From Fictibacillus phosphorivorans (GTDB taxonomy: Bacteria > Bacillota > Bacilli > Bacillales > Fictibacillaceae), in NCBI RefSeq assembly GCF_007673525.1, contig NZ_VDZU01000001.1, positions 1,746,177 through 1,810,176 on the forward strand: 64,000 nucleotides of DNA, given 5' to 3'. Below are positions 59,211 to 64,000 of this stretch, one piece after another. The translations under genes were made by a program, and so were the position numbers. A model generated the notes under the pieces. The model saw only the letters and a list, made by a program, of their open reading frames with translations. It searched no databases and was not told where the DNA came from. Position 1 is the stretch's first letter. Each line of letters opens with the position of its first letter.

Positions 59211-61988
59211 ATGGCTAACTTTGCTACACTTTTTACAGATGATTATTTTCAAATTGCGACCAATGAGTATCAAAGGTTCAAAGAGTATTCTCCGTATTAT
59301 GATGAAGCTTATAAAAAGGATATTCTAACTAAAACAAATGAATATTTAACCTCAATTACAATCTCCAAAGACAATGTTGTAGAAGTAATTAAATATCTTG
59401 ATAATAATAATCCGCAATCGGGCAGTTTTGTTCATTGGAATAACTTGAAAGATTTACTTAATTACGCACAAGAAAAGCCTGAAGATGTATCTCTTTTACT
59501 TAATCACTTATATGATTCTTCTATACCATTAAATGAGAGAATAAATGAATTTATTGCAAATGGTAAAAAATTCAATCCAAAAATCAAACTTGGGACACCT
59601 TTGTTTGGATATTTGCTAGCTGCATATGATTATTTACTCTATCCAATATATAAGGAAGAAGTTTTTAAGGATTTTTTAACTACCTTTGAAATCGATGAAA
59701 AAGTGGGTAGTTTTAGTTTAGGAGAGAAATATCAATTTTATGTTAGGTTATGTAAATTGGTGTTAGAAAAAGTTAGCTACTCAAATTGGAATATGCTTGA
59801 CGTTCAAGACTTCATTTATTGTTTGTCCCAATACTATGACCTAATTACCAATACTGCTGTAAAATTCATTAATTATTTTGCGAAACGCTTAAAATATTTC
59901 AAGGATAATCCAAGTGACTTTCTTCAAGAAATTCAAAACCTTGATTATCAATTTCTAGAAAGTTTAAAAAGACAATATTCTAACACTGAAAAAGTAAACA
60001 AAATTCGCTATGAAGTACTAGATAGTATTATTGCAAGAAAAGAAATGGATATAACTAAATTTGAAGAATTAAAGACTATAATTAATTCTCAATATGAAAC
60101 TAATATAATAAATTCTTGGAGTAACTTTACAATATTGTTCCCCCTCTATTATTCAAAATTTAAAAATAAGATTGTATTAGAATTGAGTAAAATTCATAAT
60201 GCTATTCAACACATTGAAGAGCTAGATGGCTTTGAATTTACACCTAACAAAATTATTAATGACTTTACTTGGAGACAAAACTTTGGGAGTACTGATATCT
60301 GGTTGGCGGTATATCCAAAAGATAAAGTAAATCACAAAGTTGCTGGTCAATTGTTCTTTAGAATCGATGAATCCATAATAGAATACGGGCTTTTCGCTGG
60401 TACTGAGATGGGAATAGGTGAAACTGTTAACGATATAACTGTTGTTTCAGATGTTAATGAATTCACTTATGAAGAAATGAAAAATAGATTCGTTGAACTA
60501 ATTCCAAAATATAAAGCATTGAATGAAAAAGAAGCACTGTCTGAAAGTGTTCAGGAAGATGAAAAACCTTATCTTACTAATGATGAATTAAACTATTTCT
60601 GGATAACTGCTAAACCATCAATTTGGACGGTGGATAAGATTAAGGACGGTAGCAATATATTTTATACGGCCTATAATCTAAAAGGGAATAAGAGAAGGAT
60701 ATTTACTGCCTTTGAAAAGGTTAAACCAGGGGATAAAATTGTTTTCTATGAATCAACTCCAAGAAAAGAAATAGTTGCATTAGGAGAAGTTGTTCAAAGA
60801 ATGCATAAAGGAAAAACAGAGGATTATGCTGAGGGAGAAGTTGAAGGGATTACTTTAAGATATGTAGAAGATATTAATCCAATTTCATGGACAAAATTAA
60901 TTGAAGTAGAAGAATTAAAGGACAGTAATCCAATTAAAAACGGTGCCCAGGGTAGTCTATTTGAACTAACAAAAGAAGAGTTTGAAATAATATTGTCTTT
61001 AGAGGAATTAGATGAAATTTCTGATGCTAAAAAACAAATGAAAAATTATTTTATTCCAACCATTAATTTAAACGATGATTTGAATATTGAAAACTTGTAT
61101 TTCGATAATAAAACAACGATTTTGAGACAAGTAAAAACTGCTCTGAAAAATGGAAAGCACATTATATTTACGGGACCACCAGGAACAGGTAAATCAAAGC
61201 TTGCAAAAGAAATTTGTGATTCTATAAATGTGAAATATACAATGTCTACGGCAACTTCTGATTGGTCAACCTTTGAAACAATTGGTGGCTACCGACCAAC
61301 TAGTGAAGGAAATTTATTGTTTAAACCCGGATTGTTTTTAGAGTGTATTAAAAATAGTTTATCAATGGAACCACAAATGAAGTGGTTAATAATCGATGAA
61401 CTAAATCGAGCAGATATAGATAAGGCTTTTGGTGCATTATTTTCAGCATTAACAGGAGACCCCATTACATTAAGTTTTGAATCGATCTCTGGTGAAAACA
61501 TTGTATTAAGACCACAAGGAAAAATGGAAGAAACAATTAGTTTAAATGATTATGAATATGTAATACCTAATGATTGGCGAATTATCGGCACTATGAATAC
61601 GTATGATAAGTCGTCTTTGTACGAACTTAGTTATGCTTTTATGAGACGTTTCGCATTTATACCTATTACTATACCTTCAGAAATTACTGAGGAATTGGTC
61701 CAAAGTTACTTAAATGTGTGGGGAATTGAAAATAACGAGTTATCTGGTAAATTAACAAAACTTTGGGAAGCGATTAATAAATATAAAAAAATCGGTCCAG
61801 CAATTCTTAAAGATATTGCACTTCATATTGTTGAGGATGATGATATTACTTCAGCTGTGATCATGTATGTACTTCCTCAATTTGAAGGATTACAAATTGA
61901 GGAAATTAATCAATTTATTGAAGATGTTAACATTTTGAGTGATGTTGAAGATGAACGATTATTGCAATTTGCAGGGGATTTTTTCTAA
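59211..61988 (+). CDS. McrB-like AAA+ GTPase with internal EVE domain
   Basis: A 925-aa protein, far longer than E. coli McrB. Residues 1-300 are helical and unassigned. About 330-410 resembles the MrcB N-terminal domain (DIWLAVYPKDKVNHKVAGQLFFR). About 455-600 is an EVE/PUA-like modified-base reader (YFWITAKPSIWTVDKIKDGS ... GDKIVFYESTPRKEIVALG). The AAA+ core has Walker A GPPGTGKS (655-662), Walker B LIIDELNRAD (Asp729-Glu730) and the McrB-type MNTYDKSS (795-802), then FMRRFAF. Such motors translocate DNA once a modified base is bound and drive the McrC nuclease. Lower GC than the 5' half of the window; GGGGG precedes the ATG. Confidence 0.9.
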   Translation: MANFATLFTDDYFQIATNEYQRFKEYSPYYDEAYKKDILTKTNEYLTSITISKDNVVEVIKYLDNNNPQSGSFVHWNNLKDLLNYAQEKPEDVSLLLNHLYDSSIPLNERINEFIANGKKFNPKIKLGTPLFGYLLAAYDYLLYPIYKEEVFKDFLTTFEIDEKVGSFSLGEKYQFYVRLCKLVLEKVSYSNWNMLDVQDFIYCLSQYYDLITNTAVKFINYFAKRLKYFKDNPSDFLQEIQNLDYQFLESLKRQYSNTEKVNKIRYEVLDSIIARKEMDITKFEELKTIINSQYETNIINSWSNFTILFPLYYSKFKNKIVLELSKIHNAIQHIEELDGFEFTPNKIINDFTWRQNFGSTDIWLAVYPKDKVNHKVAGQLFFRIDESIIEYGLFAGTEMGIGETVNDITVVSDVNEFTYEEMKNRFVELIPKYKALNEKEALSESVQEDEKPYLTNDELNYFWITAKPSIWTVDKIKDGSNIFYTAYNLKGNKRRIFTAFEKVKPGDKIVFYESTPRKEIVALGEVVQRMHKGKTEDYAEGEVEGITLRYVEDINPISWTKLIEVEELKDSNPIKNGAQGSLFELTKEEFEIILSLEELDEISDAKKQMKNYFIPTINLNDDLNIENLYFDNKTTILRQVKTALKNGKHIIFTGPPGTGKSKLAKEICDSINVKYTMSTATSDWSTFETIGGYRPTSEGNLLFKPGLFLECIKNSLSMEPQMKWLIIDELNRADIDKAFGALFSALTGDPITLSFESISGENIVLRPQGKMEETISLNDYEYVIPNDWRIIGTMNTYDKSSLYELSYAFMRRFAFIPITIPSEITEELVQSYLNVWGIENNELSGKLTKLWEAINKYKKIGPAILKDIALHIVEDDDITSAVIMYVLPQFEGLQIEEINQFIEDVNILSDVEDERLLQFAGDFF

Positions 61989-63293
61989 ATGAAAGCTGAT
62001 AAACAACAACTACTAGAAGAAGTTTCTGAATTTTTAGCAGCATATCTAAAATCAGGTAGATTTGGATTCGCATCTTTTATCAAAAAATTAAATTTAAATA
62101 TAAACAACATAGAACAATTACTTAGAATACATTTCATCTTAAAACCAGAAATAAAACGATTTGCACAAGAGCTTCCGAATCGAATTAGAAAATTCAAAAC
62201 ATCAACTATTGTTAAAAATGAAATCCTAACAGGCCAAGTTAAAGGTCAAATTAATTGGACCAAAACTATAAATTACAGATTAAATACCAATCCTAAGGAT
62301 AGAACGACATTTTCTTGTAATGAAAAATATCGGAATTATACGATCAAAGAAAATTTAGTTCTAAAAGAAGTAATTGATATCATTTATTCAATTCTTAATG
62401 AAATTTCATGGGATAAAGTTTCTAAATATTCTTGGATGAATGAATGGCTGGTAATTAAACCTCAATTTGAAACTCTATATTTAAAGAATGTATATCTGAA
62501 AAGAATCAATAATAAAGGTTTATTTGTAACTGACCGAATGATACTAGAAGTATTAAACCATCGAAATCCGTTATACAGAGAGGCAGCAGAGCTTTTGTTG
62601 TCCTACAGGAAGATTATGAATTATAAGCTACATCAGAAGGAAGTCGCTAAACTACTTTCTGATACTTTTATAAGTCCAGATAAAGAGGAAGTACTATTTG
62701 AACTTTACTGGGTTATTAAGATGATAAAGAGTAATACAAAAGACGCTGAACTAAACATTATTGACGGAAAAAATCAGGTTGTTGCTAGTTGGATAACCGA
62801 AAATTACAAGTATGATATCTATCATGATTCAACAGGATCAAATGATTTGAAATTTCTCGTGAAATGGCATGAAGTACAATACAGTAATAATGAATATTTA
62901 AATAGAAAAGTTTTAAGTATGCAAGATTCTAAGAGATTAGCAGAAAGCTATTTTAATTTTTCTTTGCATGATTCTATGTGGAGCGGCAGACCGGATTTTT
63001 TAGTGGAGGTAAGGGAAATCCATTCAAACAATATGGTGAAAATAGTTATTGGGGAAGTAAAATATACGAAAAATAGGGATTACGCTGTACAAGGTATGAG
63101 AGAATTAATTGACTATATTTGGCTAATCAAAGATAGAGAAATGAAGTATATTAATCATGGAGACTATAGTCAGGTGCAAATTAAAGGTATTTTATGCTTA
63201 GATGATATTCCAATACAGAAATGCCACAGTAAAGAGCAATCGATTTCTGTGGTAACAATTAATGATGTTAACGACTATTTGAAAATTACTTAG
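61989..63293 (+). CDS. McrC-like nuclease subunit
   Basis: A 434-aa protein starting one base after the McrB stop, the usual McrBC pairing. The C-terminal PD-(D/E)xK site is visible: GRPDFLVEV (Asp336) and VIGEVKY (Glu356-x-Lys358), followed by QGMRELIDYIWL. The N-terminal 300 residues are helical and would contact the AAA+ ring. It should cut DNA when activated by the McrB hexamer. GGGGATT upstream is the ribosome binding site, inside the mcrB end. Confidence 0.88.
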   Translation: MKADKQQLLEEVSEFLAAYLKSGRFGFASFIKKLNLNINNIEQLLRIHFILKPEIKRFAQELPNRIRKFKTSTIVKNEILTGQVKGQINWTKTINYRLNTNPKDRTTFSCNEKYRNYTIKENLVLKEVIDIIYSILNEISWDKVSKYSWMNEWLVIKPQFETLYLKNVYLKRINNKGLFVTDRMILEVLNHRNPLYREAAELLLSYRKIMNYKLHQKEVAKLLSDTFISPDKEEVLFELYWVIKMIKSNTKDAELNIIDGKNQVVASWITENYKYDIYHDSTGSNDLKFLVKWHEVQYSNNEYLNRKVLSMQDSKRLAESYFNFSLHDSMWSGRPDFLVEVREIHSNNMVKIVIGEVKYTKNRDYAVQGMRELIDYIWLIKDREMKYINHGDYSQVQIKGILCLDDIPIQKCHSKEQSISVVTINDVNDYLKIT

Positions 63294-63344
63294 TAAAAGA
63301 GAGGAGTTAATTGTTACCACTCTCTATACATACAGGAGATAGAT

Positions 63345-64000
63345 ATGATAAAGCAAAAAAGAAGTTGGTCTAAACTAAATAATGAGATGATTGCACGAAA
63401 AAAAGTAGACTGGTCCATTTTCTTGAATGGTTCTCATATTCCTCTAGAATTTCATGAGGATTTTGAAGAAGCTAATCGAGGGAGTCATATTAATAGAGGA
63501 GAAAAAAGCAAAGTTAAGCTATTAATTAATGACAGAGAGTTCGATGCTCAGTTAGCTAATTTTGATAAGAAAAGTTCTAGTGTAGATTCATTGCAACTTA
63601 GGTATGACAGTAACACTGAATTAAAACAAATTCTTAAATCTACTTTTAATTATAGTTATGAGTACATAAAAGAAAGAAAAGTAGAAAATGAAAAACAGTT
63701 AGTTCAAGTACCAAAAGAACAAGCAGAATATATGGAGTTTTATAAAACGGAAAACCCGTTCACCTATAAAGTGAAGTTAATTCCAACTAAAAGGAAACTG
63801 ATGAATGACTTTTGGTGGGTAAACCAGGGGAAAACCCATATACAAGAAAGAAACGGGGGTTATCTTTGGGCTCCCCAAAGAGCAAAGAATGGAACTCAAT
63901 TAGCTCATCATATTGACTTATTAAAAGCAAAAATAGGGGATATAGTTTTTGTATATAGCAATATGAATATCCGCTGTATTGGGATAGTGAACAAAGAAGC
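63345..64000 (+). CDS. EVE-like domain restriction protein (3' end outside window)
   Basis: ATG 63345 follows AGGAGAT and the frame stays open to the window end (218 codons). Residues about 1-150 form a novel-looking region (SWSKLNNEMIARKKVDWSIF ... SKVKLLINDREFDAQLANFD). From about residue 163 it reads FWWVNQGKTHIQERNGGYLW then APQRAKNG and KIGDIVFVYSNMNIRCIGIV, the start of an EVE/PUA-like domain as found at the front of HNH-type modification-dependent nucleases. An HNH domain may follow beyond the window. It lies 51 bp after mcrC, so it is a likely third component. Confidence 0.75.
   Translation, partial: MIKQKRSWSKLNNEMIARKKVDWSIFLNGSHIPLEFHEDFEEANRGSHINRGEKSKVKLLINDREFDAQLANFDKKSSSVDSLQLRYDSNTELKQILKSTFNYSYEYIKERKVENEKQLVQVPKEQAEYMEFYKTENPFTYKVKLIPTKRKLMNDFWWVNQGKTHIQERNGGYLWAPQRAKNGTQLAHHIDLLKAKIGDIVFVYSNMNIRCIGIVNKE

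Noticed and set aside
63297..63340. AGAGAGGAG ... CACTCTCT inverted repeat after mcrC, considered as a terminator.
   Set aside because: The stem is imperfect and no T tract follows; the third gene starts right behind it and is probably co-transcribed.

Overview
This window looks like chromosomal DNA of a low-GC, spore-forming Firmicute of the family Bacillaceae. The evidence is an alpha/beta-type small acid-soluble spore protein behind a good sigma-G promoter, an AbrB-type regulator, a LysM/CAP protein and a CwlC-like amidase, strong AGGAGG-type ribosome binding sites, and many short monocistronic units closed by rho-independent terminators. A Fictibacillus- or Bacillus-like genus is my inference. 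I saw no rRNA, tRNA, CRISPR array or complete insertion sequence.

Layout. 1-9 kb: end of an esterase gene, a DinB-family protein, then a methyltransferase/response regulator/histidine kinase operon with a VTT-domain membrane protein behind a near-identical promoter; then YitT, GntR plus a P-loop kinase, DUF445 and Lrp. 9-14 kb: a 34-aa peptide gene, a BcrC-like PAP2 phosphatase, a methyltransferase, acetyltransferases, a kinase and a nucleotidyltransferase remnant. 14-21 kb: topB, a PadR/DUF1048 operon controlling a Drr-type ABC exporter through three copies of one operator, an M23 peptidase and small membrane proteins. 21-30 kb: hydrolases, a GDSL esterase, a frameshifted AraC regulator, an amidase, a TetR/DUF5367 pair with two perfect operators, AbrB and LysM-CAP. 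30-41 kb: ankyrin protein, trhO, a 21-bp tandem repeat, PAP2, SASP, kynA, hydrolases, a CPBP protease and a WYL/SDR divergent pair. 41-56 kb: an SMI1-like protein, VanZ, GNATs, a Cys/His repeat protein, a Fpg/Nei glycosylase, small membrane proteins and a YHYH/Excalibur secreted protein. 56-64 kb: a defence island with a T5orf172/GIY-YIG protein, a NERD-helicase with a small partner, an EVE-containing McrB, McrC, and an EVE-like protein cut by the window end.

Two cross-cutting patterns stand out. First, at least five genes have a strong Shine-Dalgarno sequence at normal spacing followed by a codon that is not ATG/GTG/TTG (ATC, ATA three times, CTG), in frame with a convincing protein and with no better start. 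Second, accessory genes are decaying: an AraC regulator, a lipoprotein and a small membrane protein each carry a one-base frameshift, a DUF5367 gene has a nonsense codon, and a nucleotidyltransferase and another AraC gene survive only as fragments. Some of these could be sequencing errors; reads would settle it.

The best candidates for something new are the EVE-McrB/McrC/EVE three-gene restriction cluster beside the NERD-helicase unit, the near-cognate start codons, and the phased 21-bp repeat.
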